NCBI GenBank assembly: GCA_900541685.1
Contig: UQKM01000016.1
Coordinates: 1 to 53,838 of the forward strand
Origin: an uncultured Collinsella sp.
GTDB lineage: Bacteria > Actinomycetota > Coriobacteriia > Coriobacteriales > Coriobacteriaceae
DNA: 53,838 nucleotides
Direction: 5' to 3'
Positions within the stretch are counted from its first letter, which is position 1. Every line of letters begins with the position of its first letter. Below, one piece after another: positions 40,379 through 51,054 of the stretch. The notes under the pieces were generated by a model. It searched no databases, was not told the origin of the DNA, and saw only the letters and a list, made by a program, of their open reading frames with translations. The position numbers were made by a program, and so were the translations under genes.

Positions 40379-41026
40379 ATGACCGTCACCTACGATACGT
40401 CCCGTGTGACCCTTGTCGATCACCCGCTCGTCCAGCATAAGCTGTCGATTCTGCGCGACAAGGAGACCGGCACCAACCAGTTCCGCCAGCTTGTGCGCGA
40501 GCTCGCGCTTTTTGACGGCTACGAGGCCATGCGCGACCTGCCCATGGAAGACGTCGAAGTCGAGACCCCCATCACCACCGCAACGTTTAAGCAGCTTGCC
40601 GGCAAAAAGCTTGCCATCGTTCCCATCCTGCGTGCGGGCCTCGGCATGGTCGACGGCATCCTCGACTTGGTGCCCTCCGCTCGCGTGGGCCACATCGGCA
40701 TGGAGCGCGACGAGGTCACCCACGAGCCGCATGAGTATTACTGCAAGATGCCCAAGGATATCGACCAGCGCATCTGCCTGGTCGTCGACCCCATGCTCGC
40801 CACGGGCGGCTCGGCTGAGATGGCTATCAGCTATCTGCGCGAGCGTGGCGTCAAGGACATCCGCATGCTGTGCATCGTCGCCGCGCCCGAGGGTCTCAAG
40901 TCACTGACCGAAAAGGACCCCGACGTACATATTTATACGTGCGCCATCGATGACCATCTCAACGAGGCCGCCTACATCGTTCCCGGCCTGGGCGACGCCG
41001 GCGACCGCATCTACGGTACGCTCTAG
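40379..41026 (+). CDS. upp: Uracil phosphoribosyltransferase
   Basis: A 215-residue salvage enzyme making UMP from uracil and PRPP. VPILRAGLGMVDGIL, VVDPMLATGGSA (PRPP loop) and the C-terminal uracil-binding PGLGDAGDRIYGT are diagnostic. Start 40379 follows GAAAGGGGCAATC; the upstream extension to 40331 is not conserved in feel. Often sits before the atp operon in Gram-positive bacteria, as here. Confidence 0.95.
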   Translation: MTVTYDTSRVTLVDHPLVQHKLSILRDKETGTNQFRQLVRELALFDGYEAMRDLPMEDVEVETPITTATFKQLAGKKLAIVPILRAGLGMVDGILDLVPSARVGHIGMERDEVTHEPHEYYCKMPKDIDQRICLVVDPMLATGGSAEMAISYLRERGVKDIRMLCIVAAPEGLKSLTEKDPDVHIYTCAIDDHLNEAAYIVPGLGDAGDRIYGTL

Positions 41027-41217
41027 TCGTTGGGCCTTGTCGGCTACGGTCACAAATACGAAGAAATGGTGCGCGCGGGCGAGCAAAAGTCGTCCACGCG
41101 CACTTCTGTTAACGGACGTTTTGCGCTGAGGGGTTCGAAAAAACGTATTACCGTACCTGCGGCATAAAGAAGGCCTTAAGAAAACGTACAGGTGCGTATT
41201 AACCGTTTGTTTTACGG

Positions 41218-41245
41218 TTGTACTTTAGCGATTGGCTCGTACAAT
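41218..41245 (+). promoter_or_regulatory. Likely promoter of the ATP synthase operon
   Basis: TTGTAC and TACAAT are separated by 16 bases, about 60 bases ahead of the first gene of the operon. The 280-base gap after upp holds nothing else recognised. Confidence 0.55.
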
Positions 41246-41306
41246 AGTCACCAATGTTTGGCTGGGACTGTGCTGTGAGGCGTTAAAAAGGAAAGCGAGG
41301 AAGCCA

Positions 41307-41618
41307 GTGTTTCAGATAGCCGATCTGCTCGCTATCGTTGCAGGCGCCATCGCGGGCGCAATTGCCTTCCTTCCCTTTGTTTTTACGCTCAAGCCGGTTC
41401 TTGACGATAAGCAGAATGCGGACATGCTCAAGGGCATGGTGAGTCTGGCGGTCTCGGCAATCGCCCTGCTCGTCTTTACCTTGGTTGTGTTTGTGTTGTT
41501 CGGAGAGGCATTTCGCATGTTCCTCCTGGGCGAGGCGATCGGCTTCGTGGCCTTTATGGCCGCCTGCACGGTTCGTGTCGCCAAGGCGCTGCGAGATCCT
41601 CATGAGGTCGAAAGGTAA
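41307..41618 (+). CDS. Small membrane protein at the AtpI position
   Basis: A 103-residue hydrophobic protein with three to four helices (about 5-27, 40-63, 66-85). The frame is open to 41232, but the GTG at 41307 follows AAAGGAAAGCGAGG and starts close to the first helix. It ends three bases before atpB. The location matches AtpI (UncI), which helps c-ring assembly, but I see no clear AtpI signature, so the identity is positional. Confidence 0.65.
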   Translation: MFQIADLLAIVAGAIAGAIAFLPFVFTLKPVLDDKQNADMLKGMVSLAVSAIALLVFTLVVFVLFGEAFRMFLLGEAIGFVAFMAACTVRVAKALRDPHEVER

Positions 41619-41621
41619 GTC

Positions 41622-42425
41622 GTGGAAATTTTTGAAAAGCTGCCTGATGAGATTAATCATCTGGTCAGCGAGTTCAGCTCCACCCCTGTCGTGGGCGATC
41701 TGAGCTGCGGCATCACGCAGTACTCGTTTTGGCTGATCGTCTCCACGATCGTGCTCCTGATCGTCCTGGCCGTGTTCAAGAAGAAGCAGACCCTGGTTCC
41801 CAAGGGCTTCTTCGTCAACGGTTTCGAGTACATCATCGAGTACGTCGAGAACGATATCGGCAAGGGCGTCGTGGGTGAGAACTGGAAGAAGCACTTCCCG
41901 TTCCTGTGCTCGCTTTTCCTGTTCATCCTGATCAATAACATGATCGGCCTGATCCCGGGAATGAAGCCCGGCACCGGTGCAATCGGCTCCACCGCCGCGC
42001 TCGCCATCTTCGCCTTCGTGTACTTCATCTACTACGGATGCAAGGCTCACGGCGTGATCGGCTACATCAAGAGCCTCGCCCCGCAGGGCGTGAGCTTCCC
42101 GATGAACGTGCTTGTGTGGGTCGTCGAGCTTTTCTCGACCTTCCTGCGCCTCATCACGCTTGCCGTCCGTCTGTTCTGCAACATGTTCGCAGGACACGTG
42201 GTCATGGGCTCGTTCGCCATTATGGCGAGCATGTTCATGCAGCCGCTGCTTCAGCAGGTTTCCGCGGCCCACGCCGTCGGCGCCCTGCCTTCGCTGGCCT
42301 GGCTTGCCATCCTCATCCTGATCTATGCGATCGAGCTTGTGGTCGGCGCCATCCAGGCTTACGTCTTCACGGTCCTTACCGCCGTGTATGTCTCCGAGGC
42401 AGAGGAGGTCGCGGAGGAGGAGTAG
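41622..42425 (+). CDS. atpB: F-type ATP synthase subunit a
   Basis: A 267-residue membrane subunit with five to six helices; forms the ion half-channels next to the c ring. LITLAVRLFCNMFAGHVVMG contains the essential arginine, and the terminal helix IYAIELVVGAIQAYVFTVLTAVYVS is typical. Uses a GTG start after GAAAGGTAAGTC, overlapping nothing but only three bases from the preceding stop. Confidence 0.96.
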   Translation: MEIFEKLPDEINHLVSEFSSTPVVGDLSCGITQYSFWLIVSTIVLLIVLAVFKKKQTLVPKGFFVNGFEYIIEYVENDIGKGVVGENWKKHFPFLCSLFLFILINNMIGLIPGMKPGTGAIGSTAALAIFAFVYFIYYGCKAHGVIGYIKSLAPQGVSFPMNVLVWVVELFSTFLRLITLAVRLFCNMFAGHVVMGSFAIMASMFMQPLLQQVSAAHAVGALPSLAWLAILILIYAIELVVGAIQAYVFTVLTAVYVSEAEEVAEEE

Positions 42426-42549
42426 TCTTCCGTTCGCGCCTTAAAGGTAAGGCAATTCGTTAAACCGCCGGTGCCCGTACCCATGGAGCTCGGCAGTTAT
42501 AAAAAGGTTATCCTGCGTGAAATAAGACACGCACGACAAAGGAGGAATC

Positions 42550-42744
42550 GTGGGAGTTATCGGTTACGGTCTCGGTGTTATCGGCGCTGGTCTTGCTATC
42601 GGCCTGTCTGCTCTGGGTGCTACGGGTGCTATGGCCCGTCAGCCTGAGGTCCAGGGCCGCGTGTTCACCGTCTTCATCATGGGCTCCGCCTTCGGCGAGG
42701 CTCTGGCTCTGATCGGCTTCGTTGTCGCGCTGATCGTTAAATAG
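42550..42744 (+). CDS. atpE: F-type ATP synthase subunit c
   Basis: A 64-residue two-helix proteolipid, shorter than the usual 70-80. The polar loop ARQPEVQGR joins the helices; the ion-binding carboxylate is Glu50 in GSAFGEALALIG. The residue after it is Ala and no Gln stands in helix 1 near GLSALGATG, so the Na+ motif is missing and H+ coupling is favoured. GTG start after GGAGGAATC. Confidence 0.95.
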   Translation: MGVIGYGLGVIGAGLAIGLSALGATGAMARQPEVQGRVFTVFIMGSAFGEALALIGFVVALIVK

Positions 42745-42759
42745 CACGGAGCGTCAAGT

Positions 42760-43362
42760 ATGAATCTTTCATCCCAGAAGAGCGCGATCGCACTCTCCGC
42801 GTCCGCGGCCGCGCTGCTCATGCCGGTTTCCGCGTTCGCCGAGGACGGCGCTGCCGGTGCGGACATCCTCATCCCTAAGATGGCGGAGTTCATCCCGGCG
42901 CTTATCGCCTTCCTGATCATCTGGATCGTGCTGGCCAAGGTCGCCCTGCCGGGCATCATGAAAACCATGGAGGAGCGCGGCAAGAAGATCGAGGAGAGCC
43001 TCGACGAGGCCGAGAAGACCAAGCAGGAGGCTATCGCCAAGCGCGCTGAGTCCGACTCGATCGTCACCGACGCCCGTCGTCAGGCTGCCGACATCGTTCT
43101 CGAGGCCCGTAAGGACGCCGAGTCCGAGCGCGCCCGTATCATCGAGGCTGCTCACAAGGAGGCCGAGGAGATCATCGCCAAGGCCCATACGACCGTCGAG
43201 GACGAGCGCAAGTCCATCTACGCCGGTGCCGCGAGCTCCATCGCCGACCTGTCCGTTGCCGTCGCCACCAAGATCGTGGGCGAGGCACTCGAGGACGAGT
43301 CAGAGCAGAAGAAGCTTATCGAGCGCTACATCCAGGAAGCAGGTAGCCTGAATGCCGACTAG
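42760..43362 (+). CDS. atpF: F-type ATP synthase subunit b
   Basis: A 200-residue stalk subunit. Unusually for b, it begins with a signal-like segment (ALSASAAALLMPVSAFAED, residues about 10-29) before the true anchor helix FIPALIAFLIIWIVLAKV (about 43-61). A long charged coiled coil follows (KTMEERGKKIEESLDEAEKT and on). Ends overlapping atpH by 11 bases. Confidence 0.93.
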   Translation: MNLSSQKSAIALSASAAALLMPVSAFAEDGAAGADILIPKMAEFIPALIAFLIIWIVLAKVALPGIMKTMEERGKKIEESLDEAEKTKQEAIAKRAESDSIVTDARRQAADIVLEARKDAESERARIIEAAHKEAEEIIAKAHTTVEDERKSIYAGAASSIADLSVAVATKIVGEALEDESEQKKLIERYIQEAGSLNAD

Positions 43363-43828
43363 CCGCTATCAGGACAAGGTGCTCGAGACCTACGCGCGCT
43401 CCCTTTTGGAAGCCGCCAAGGCCGAGAACCATGTGTTCGAGGACCTCGAGATGATCGAGCGCCTGGCTAGCGCCAGCCCCGAGATCATCGCCGTGCTCGA
43501 CACCATGTCCAAGCGCGACCAGCTCGACCTTCTTCCCAAGGTGGCAGCTGCCTTTAAGTATGTTGCCGAGGAAGACGAGGATGTAGTGGGCGTGACCGTC
43601 ACCACGGCGATCCCGCTCGACGACGAGCTGCGTCAAACCATCACTAAGAAATGCGAGCAGGACTTCGGCCGCAAGGTATTCCTTATCGAGCAGGTCGACC
43701 CGTCTATCGTGGGCGGCCTGGTGCTCGAGGCCCGCGGCGAGCGTCGTGACATCTCCGTCAAGACGCAGCTGCGCATCGCGCAGGAGACCCTCGCAAACTC
43801 TGCTAATTCGTACGGAGGTGAAGCCTAA
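43352..43828 (+). CDS. atpH: F-type ATP synthase subunit delta
   Basis: A 158-residue peripheral stalk protein joining b to the alpha3beta3 head. YARSLLEAAKAEN near the start and PSIVGGLVLEARGERRDISV near the end are the family landmarks. The last base is shared with the atpA start codon. Confidence 0.92.
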   Translation: MPTSRYQDKVLETYARSLLEAAKAENHVFEDLEMIERLASASPEIIAVLDTMSKRDQLDLLPKVAAAFKYVAEEDEDVVGVTVTTAIPLDDELRQTITKKCEQDFGRKVFLIEQVDPSIVGGLVLEARGERRDISVKTQLRIAQETLANSANSYGGEA

Positions 43829-45426
43829 TGTCCGAAACCCTCAATGCCCAGGATATCGCCAAGAAACTGCAGGAGCAGCTCACGAGCCTCTCCGCGACGG
43901 TCGATACGCATGAGGTTTCAACGGTCGACGAGGTAGGCGACGGCATCGCGCGCGTCTCCGGCCTTAAGAGCGCCATGGCAGGCGAGCTTCTGGAGTTCAA
44001 GAGCTCCGATACCGGTGAGACCGTCTTCGGCCTTGCCCAGAACCTTGACCGTGACGAGGTCGGCGCCGTTCTGTTCGGTGCCGTCGACTCCATCAAGGAA
44101 GGCGACGAGTGCCGCACCACTGGCCGCATTATGGATATCCCCGTGAGCCGTGCCATGCTCGGCCGCGTCGTCAATCCGCTCGGCCAGCCCATCGACGGTT
44201 TGGGTGACATTGTCGCCACGCACCGTCGTCCTATCGAGTTCAAGGCCCCCGGCGTCATCGACCGTACCCCGGTGTGCGAGCCGGTTCAGACTGGCCTGTT
44301 GGCTATCGACTCCATGGTGCCTATCGGCCGCGGCCAGCGCGAGCTTATCATCGGCGACCGTAAGACCGGTAAGACCGCTATCGCCATCGACGCTATCCTC
44401 AACCAGCGTGGCAAGGGCATGGTCTGCATCTATGTCGCCATCGGCCAGAAGGCCTCCACGGTTGCCAACATCCGTGAGACCCTTGCCCAGCACGGTGCGC
44501 TCGAATACACCATCATCGTTTCGGCAACCGCTGCCGATTCCGCCCCTATGCAGTACATCGCGCCTATGGCCGGTGCCGCTATCGGCGAGTTCTTTATGTA
44601 CAACGGCGAGGACGGTAAGCCCGCCAGCGAGACCAACCCTGGCGGTCACGTGCTCGTCATCTACGACGACCTGTCCAAGCAGGCCGTGGCCTACCGTCAG
44701 ATGTCGCTGACGCTGCATCGTCCGCCCGGACGCGAGGCCTATCCTGGCGACATCTTCTACCTGCACTCTCGTCTGCTCGAGCGTGCCGTCAAGATGTCCA
44801 AGAAGAACGGTTACGGCTCCATGACGGCCCTGCCGATCATCGAGACCCAGGACGGCGACGTTTCGGCCTACATTCCGACCAACGTCATTTCCATTACCGA
44901 TGGTCAGATTTACCTGCAGTCCGAGCTCTTCTTCCAGGGTCAGCGCCCGGCAGTCGACGTGGGCATCTCCGTGTCCCGCGTCGGTGGCGACGCACAGACC
45001 AAGGCCATGAAGCAGGTTGCCGGCAACCTTCGCCTGGACCTCGCTTCGTACCAGGAGCTCGCAGGCTTTACGCAGTTCGGCTCCGACCTCGACGAGGCCA
45101 CGCAAAAGCAGCTTACTCACGGCGCTCGCATGACCGAGCTCCTTAAGCAGCCGCGCTACAAGCCGTTCGAGGTTGGCGAGCAGATCGTTACGCTGTTTGC
45201 CGGCAACGAGGGCTTCCTGGATGACCTGGAGATTGCCGACGTGCTGCCTTTCCGTGCCGAGCTCATCGAGTACATGGACAACGGTTTTGGCTCGCTGCTC
45301 GACAAGGTTCGCGCCAAGAAGATTGACGATGACACCAAGGCTGAGCTCCTGCGCGTTATCGGTGACTTTAAGCAGCAGTTCATGGCCAAGCACCATGCCG
45401 ATACGACTGGATCAGAGGAGAACTAA
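43828..45426 (+). CDS. atpA: F-type ATP synthase subunit alpha
   Basis: A 532-residue head subunit, non-catalytic nucleotide sites. Walker A GDRKTGKT is at 176-183; RPPGREAYPGDIFYLHSRLL and the signature PAVDVGISVSRVGG are canonical. Start ATG overlaps the atpH stop (TAATG). Confidence 0.97.
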   Translation: MSETLNAQDIAKKLQEQLTSLSATVDTHEVSTVDEVGDGIARVSGLKSAMAGELLEFKSSDTGETVFGLAQNLDRDEVGAVLFGAVDSIKEGDECRTTGRIMDIPVSRAMLGRVVNPLGQPIDGLGDIVATHRRPIEFKAPGVIDRTPVCEPVQTGLLAIDSMVPIGRGQRELIIGDRKTGKTAIAIDAILNQRGKGMVCIYVAIGQKASTVANIRETLAQHGALEYTIIVSATAADSAPMQYIAPMAGAAIGEFFMYNGEDGKPASETNPGGHVLVIYDDLSKQAVAYRQMSLTLHRPPGREAYPGDIFYLHSRLLERAVKMSKKNGYGSMTALPIIETQDGDVSAYIPTNVISITDGQIYLQSELFFQGQRPAVDVGISVSRVGGDAQTKAMKQVAGNLRLDLASYQELAGFTQFGSDLDEATQKQLTHGARMTELLKQPRYKPFEVGEQIVTLFAGNEGFLDDLEIADVLPFRAELIEYMDNGFGSLLDKVRAKKIDDDTKAELLRVIGDFKQQFMAKHHADTTGSEEN

Positions 45427-45431
45427 GCCCC

Positions 45432-46339
45432 ATGGCCAACCTTCGCGACATTAAGAAGCGAATCTCCTCGGTTACCACGACCAAGCAGATCACGCGCACG
45501 ATGGAGATGGTCTCTACGGCCAAGATCCGTCGTGCCCTCGATCGCTCCAAGCAGGCCGAGCCCTATAAGGAGGCGCTGACCGACGTCATGTTGACGGTCG
45601 CCGGCGACGCTTCCTGCTCGGGCACCGATCCCATGCTGCAGAAGCATGAGAGCTTCAAGCATGGCCTGATTGTCGTTATTGCCTCGGACCGCGGCCTTGC
45701 CGGCGGTTTCAATACGACGGTGGAGCGCACGGCCGAAAAGCTCGCCGCTTCTTGGGCGAACGACGGCATCGAGTGCGAGATCATCGCGTGTGGACGCAAA
45801 CCGGCCACGTATTTCCGCGACCGCGCAAACGTCGTCATGCACTTTGAGGGCAATTCCTCCGAGCCCGATTTCAATCAGGCCCGCATGATCTCCTCTCATA
45901 TCTGCGATGCGTATCGTGCCGGTGAGCTTGACCGTGTCGAGCTTGTCTACCACCACGCCAAGAACCGCGTGGATCAGGAGCTTCGCGTCGAGCATTTGTT
46001 GCCGCTCGACCCCGAGATGATCGCTATGGCCCACGGTCCGCGTAAGAACGAGACCGACGCCCCTAAGCGCATCTCGTCCACGTTCGAGTTCGTGCCCTCT
46101 CCCGAGCATGTTCTCGGCAAGCTTGTACCGTCGTATATCCTGACGGTCATCTACCAGGCCCTGATCGATTCGGCGGCTGCCGAGCAGGGTGCACGCCGCA
46201 AGGCCATGCACTCTGCGACGGAAAACGCCACCGCGATCATCTCGACCCTTACCCGCACGTATAGTCGCGTGCGCCAGGCTTCGATCACGACCGAGATTAA
46301 CGAGATCGTCGGCGGAGCCTCAGCATTGGAGGAACAGTA

Positions 46340-46340
<1 letters not shown>
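45432..46340 (+). CDS. atpG: F-type ATP synthase subunit gamma
   Basis: A 302-residue central rotor shaft. IKKRISSVTTTKQITRTMEM at the N-terminus and the C-terminal ENATAIISTLTRTYSRVRQA plus SITTEINEIVGGASAL form the paired shaft helices; SDRGLAGGFN is the middle signature. Ends overlapping atpD by one base. Confidence 0.96.
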
Positions 46341-47794
<1,454 letters not shown>

Positions 47795-47797
47795 GTT

Positions 47798-48190
47798 ATG
47801 CGTATCCGCATCGTGTGCCCCGTGAGCCTCGCCTATGAGGGTGACGCTGCGTTTGTGTCGATTCCGTCTACGGATGGCGAGTTTGGCGTTCTGCCTGCTC
47901 ACTCCAGCGAAATCTGCACGATCGACCGCGGTTACGTTCGCGTTTCCGATAAGGCCATGGGCACTGTCGACCACACGTTTGCCGTGGCCGGCGGCTATGC
48001 CCAGGTTGCGGACGATGTCGTAACCGTCCTCGCCGAGCGCGCTTGCGATTTGGCGACCGTCGACGCCGACAAGGTTAAAGCTGATATTCAAGGTTTTGAA
48101 GAGAAGCTGGGTAATTTGTCGGAGGATGATGCACGCCGCGCCTACCTCTATAATGAAATCGCATGGTGTAAGCTCAAGCTTGCCCAATAG
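47798..48190 (+). CDS. atpC: F-type ATP synthase subunit epsilon
   Basis: A 130-residue rotor subunit that modulates activity. N-terminal beta sandwich with IPSTDGEFGVLPAHSSEICT, then two C-terminal helices from about residue 90. Three bases after the atpD stop; last gene of the operon, followed by a terminator. Confidence 0.94.
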   Translation: MRIRIVCPVSLAYEGDAAFVSIPSTDGEFGVLPAHSSEICTIDRGYVRVSDKAMGTVDHTFAVAGGYAQVADDVVTVLAERACDLATVDADKVKADIQGFEEKLGNLSEDDARRAYLYNEIAWCKLKLAQ

Positions 48191-48227
48191 TCAAACGTTT
48201 TAGCGTTCGACCATTTGCGAACACATC

Positions 48228-48265
48228 ATGCCCGGGATGGCCCAGCCACCCCGGGCATGCTTTTT
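48228..48265 (+). terminator. Terminator of the atp operon
   Basis: CATGCCCGGG (48228-48237) pairs with CCCGGGCATG (48250-48259), followed by T5. It ends only 14 bases before murA, so murA transcription depends on read-through or on a promoter near the stem. Confidence 0.85.
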
Positions 48266-48278
48266 GAAGGGGTAGACC

Positions 48279-49562
48279 TTGGATATTATCCGTGTTGAGG
48301 GTGGCCACGCCATCGGAGGACCCGTGCCCGTCTCGGGCGCCAAGAACTCCGCACTCAAACTCATGGCGGCAACGCTTCTGGCGCCGGGCAAGACAACGCT
48401 TCAGAACGTGCCCGATATTTCCGATGTCCACGTGATGGGCAAGGTGCTCAAGGGTATGGGCGCTACGATCGATGTTCTCGACGAGCACACGCTCGAGATC
48501 GATACCTCCCAGGTTGATTCCTGGGAGGCTCCCTACGAGCTTGTCGCCAAGATGCGCGCGTCCACGGCTGTGATGGGCCCCCTGCTGGGTCGTTTCCATC
48601 GCGCCAAGATCGCCATGCCGGGCGGCTGCAACCTGGGTGCTCGCAAGATCGATATGCATATCTTGGGTCTCGAGGCTCTGGGCGTCGAGTTCGACACCGC
48701 CCACGGCTACATCAACGCCAGTGCTCCCCAAGGTCTGAACGGCACCACCGTCACGCTCGAGTTTGCGAGCGTCGGTGCCACCGAAAACCTCATCATGGCT
48801 GCCGTGCGCGCGCAGGGCACCACGGTTATCGACAACGCGGCCCGTGAGCCCGAGATCGTCGACCTCGCCAACATGCTCAACGAGATGGGCGCCAAGATCG
48901 TCGGCGCTGGCACACCCGTCGTGACCATCGAGGGCGTGGAGGAGCTGCATCCCGTTACCCATTGCGTGGTGGGCGACCGTATCGAGGCCGGCACCTTTAT
49001 CGTCGCCGGCGCCCTCATGGCCGACGAGCGCGGTGTCGATGTTACGGGCTTCTGCCCCATCCACCTGGGCATGGTGCTCAAAAAGATGGAACTTATGGGC
49101 ATCGAGTGCGAGCGTATCGAGAACGGTGTCCACGTCAATCGAGTCGAGCGCATCAAGCCGGTCGATATCCAGACGCTTCCGTTCCCGGGTTTCCCGACCG
49201 ACATGCAGGCACAGATCATGGTGCTTTCGGCCCTTGCCGACGGAAGCTCCGTAATTACCGAGAACATCTTCGAGAACCGCTTCATGTTTGCCTCCGAACT
49301 CGTGCGTATGGGTGCCGATATTCGCATCGAGAGCCATCACGCCATGATTCACGGCGTCAAGGGCTTCTCGGGCGCACAGGTCACCTCGCCCGACCTGCGT
49401 GGCGGTGCGGCGCTCGTGGTTGCCGGTCTTATCGCCGACGGTATTACCGAGGTCTCGGCAATCCATCACATCAAACGTGGCTACGAGCAGTTTGTCGAAA
49501 AGCTGCAGGCGCTTGGCGCGCATGTCGAGCATGCCACCGTTCCCGATCCCGCCATCTACTAA
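48279..49562 (+). CDS. murA: UDP-N-acetylglucosamine 1-carboxyvinyltransferase
   Basis: A 427-residue enzyme for the first committed step of peptidoglycan synthesis, adding enolpyruvate to UDP-GlcNAc. The fosfomycin-target cysteine is present as Cys117 in MPGGCNLGAR; the VSGAKNSALK start and DMQAQIMVL are canonical. The TTG start follows GAAGGGGTAGACC and puts the protein at normal length. The LCP gene follows after 12 bases. Confidence 0.95.
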   Translation: MDIIRVEGGHAIGGPVPVSGAKNSALKLMAATLLAPGKTTLQNVPDISDVHVMGKVLKGMGATIDVLDEHTLEIDTSQVDSWEAPYELVAKMRASTAVMGPLLGRFHRAKIAMPGGCNLGARKIDMHILGLEALGVEFDTAHGYINASAPQGLNGTTVTLEFASVGATENLIMAAVRAQGTTVIDNAAREPEIVDLANMLNEMGAKIVGAGTPVVTIEGVEELHPVTHCVVGDRIEAGTFIVAGALMADERGVDVTGFCPIHLGMVLKKMELMGIECERIENGVHVNRVERIKPVDIQTLPFPGFPTDMQAQIMVLSALADGSSVITENIFENRFMFASELVRMGADIRIESHHAMIHGVKGFSGAQVTSPDLRGGAALVVAGLIADGITEVSAIHHIKRGYEQFVEKLQALGAHVEHATVPDPAIY

Positions 49563-49574
49563 TGCAGGTTGCCT

Positions 49575-50801
49575 ATGTTTAACAAAAAGCCCCTTGCGGA
49601 TAACACCCGAAGACCTTCGACTGGCGCGCAGGCTAAGATCTACAGCCGCGACAACGTTGCTCGCTATTCCGAGCGCGCCCGCCAGCGCCGTCGCGGACGT
49701 ACGGTTCGTCGCGTAGCGCTTATCGCCGTGCTCGGTGTGTTGCTGAGCGCCACGACCGCTGCGGGCCTGTGGTTTGCCACCATCATGGGCAAGCTCGGCG
49801 ACTCCAATGTCATTACCGACAATCTGCGCCGGGTTCTGGTCGATACCGACGAGGCAAAAGATCCGTTCTACGTGCTGCTTCTTGGTACCGATGGTCGTCC
49901 GGGCGAGGACACGTATCGCGCCGACTCAATTATCTTGGCCCGCATTGATCCTACGCAAAAACAGGCAACGCTTATCTCCATTCCGCGCGATACCAAGGTT
50001 GTCTATAACGGCTCGACCATGAAGATTAACGCCTGCCATACGTATGGCGGTGCCGAAGCCATGGTCCAGGCGGTCAACGAGCTGTGCGGCGTTCAGATTT
50101 CTCACTATGCCGAGGTCAGCTTTGACGGCATGCAGTCGCTCATTGATTCGGTCGGCGGTATCGACATCAACGCGACCGATGACGTTGACGATCCCGAGCA
50201 CTTGGATATCAAGATCACGGCCGGCCAACAGCACATGGATGGTGCCACCGCCCTTACCTACGCCCGTTGCCGTTACACCTATGCTGACGGCGACTATACG
50301 CGTATGCGCCATCAGCGTCAGGTGCTCGGCGCCCTCGCCAACCAGATTCTCAACAACTTTGATCCCACCAAGATCTTCGATCTGGTCAATTCGCTGTCCG
50401 ACATGCTCGTAACCGATATGAGCGTTCAGGATATCGTTTCTACGGTCAACGCCATGCGTGGCATGGACGTCGATGGCATCTACTCGGCCAACCTGCCTTC
50501 GTATGCCGACGACACCACCATGATCGACGGCGTGAGCTATGTCTTTGTCTACGAAGACGAGCTTAAGGAAATGATGGCCCGCGTCGACGCCGGCAAGGAT
50601 CCCAAGGGCCCCAACACCATGGGCCTTTCCGACGGCTCCAGCTCCACGATCGGCGACCTCAACAAAAATACGTCCGAGGACTACGCATATGGCGCCGCGA
50701 CCTCGTCGGGTGGCTCGGACAATTCCGACGATTCGAGCGACGGCTCCGATTACTACGAAGAGCCCACCGGCGACGGCAACGGCTACGAAGCCAACTACTA
50801 A
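49575..50801 (+). CDS. LytR-CpsA-Psr (LCP) family cell-wall glycopolymer ligase
   Basis: A 408-residue membrane-anchored transferase that attaches teichoic-acid-like or capsular polymers to peptidoglycan. A basic N-terminal stretch (RQRRRGRTVRR) and one helix (about 47-70) precede the LCP domain with LLGTDGRPGEDTYRADSII, ISIPRDTKV (catalytic Arg/Asp) and TYARCRYTYADGDYTRMRHQ. The C-terminal 45 residues are Ser/Asp/Gly-rich and end in Tyr/Glu-rich repeats, probably an exposed tail. Start 49575 has only a weak AGGT site; cotranscribed with murA. Confidence 0.92.
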   Translation: MFNKKPLADNTRRPSTGAQAKIYSRDNVARYSERARQRRRGRTVRRVALIAVLGVLLSATTAAGLWFATIMGKLGDSNVITDNLRRVLVDTDEAKDPFYVLLLGTDGRPGEDTYRADSIILARIDPTQKQATLISIPRDTKVVYNGSTMKINACHTYGGAEAMVQAVNELCGVQISHYAEVSFDGMQSLIDSVGGIDINATDDVDDPEHLDIKITAGQQHMDGATALTYARCRYTYADGDYTRMRHQRQVLGALANQILNNFDPTKIFDLVNSLSDMLVTDMSVQDIVSTVNAMRGMDVDGIYSANLPSYADDTTMIDGVSYVFVYEDELKEMMARVDAGKDPKGPNTMGLSDGSSSTIGDLNKNTSEDYAYGAATSSGGSDNSDDSSDGSDYYEEPTGDGNGYEANY

Positions 50802-50952
50802 GTTACGGCGTTTTACCAAACGCCGTAACGGCTCGACGCTACGCGCCGCCCAAGGCGACAATTTGTCATTCAAAAGGCAGGGCATGACCAGAAGGTCAAT
50901 GCCCTGCCTTTTTCATGCCAACTTGTTCGCCTTGGACGTCGCTCGCTGACGT
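50802..50952. repeat. Two-hairpin terminator-like repeat, copy 2
   Basis: Starts right after the LCP stop codon. Hairpin 1 (50802-50829) is identical to copy 1. In hairpin 2 one A-T pair of copy 1 is G-C here: AAGGCAGGGCAT with ATGCCCTGCCTT. This paired change supports a selected RNA stem. Confidence 0.85.
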
Positions 50953-50990
50953 TGGCTCTACCTGCGGTGCTGACTACTCCCCTTGCACCA

Positions 50991-51030
50991 AAAACCGCCC
51001 CGTTCTCGGTTTTGAGGACGGGGCGGTTTT
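50991..51030. terminator. Terminator between the LCP-gene repeat and pepT (convergent)
   Basis: AAAACCGCCCCGT pairs with ACGGGGCGGTTTT (51018-51030). A runs and T runs on opposite ends make it bidirectional; it serves pepT on the minus strand. Confidence 0.85.
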
Positions 51031-51054
51031 GCTTACCTAGATTGTTCGAGTTTC

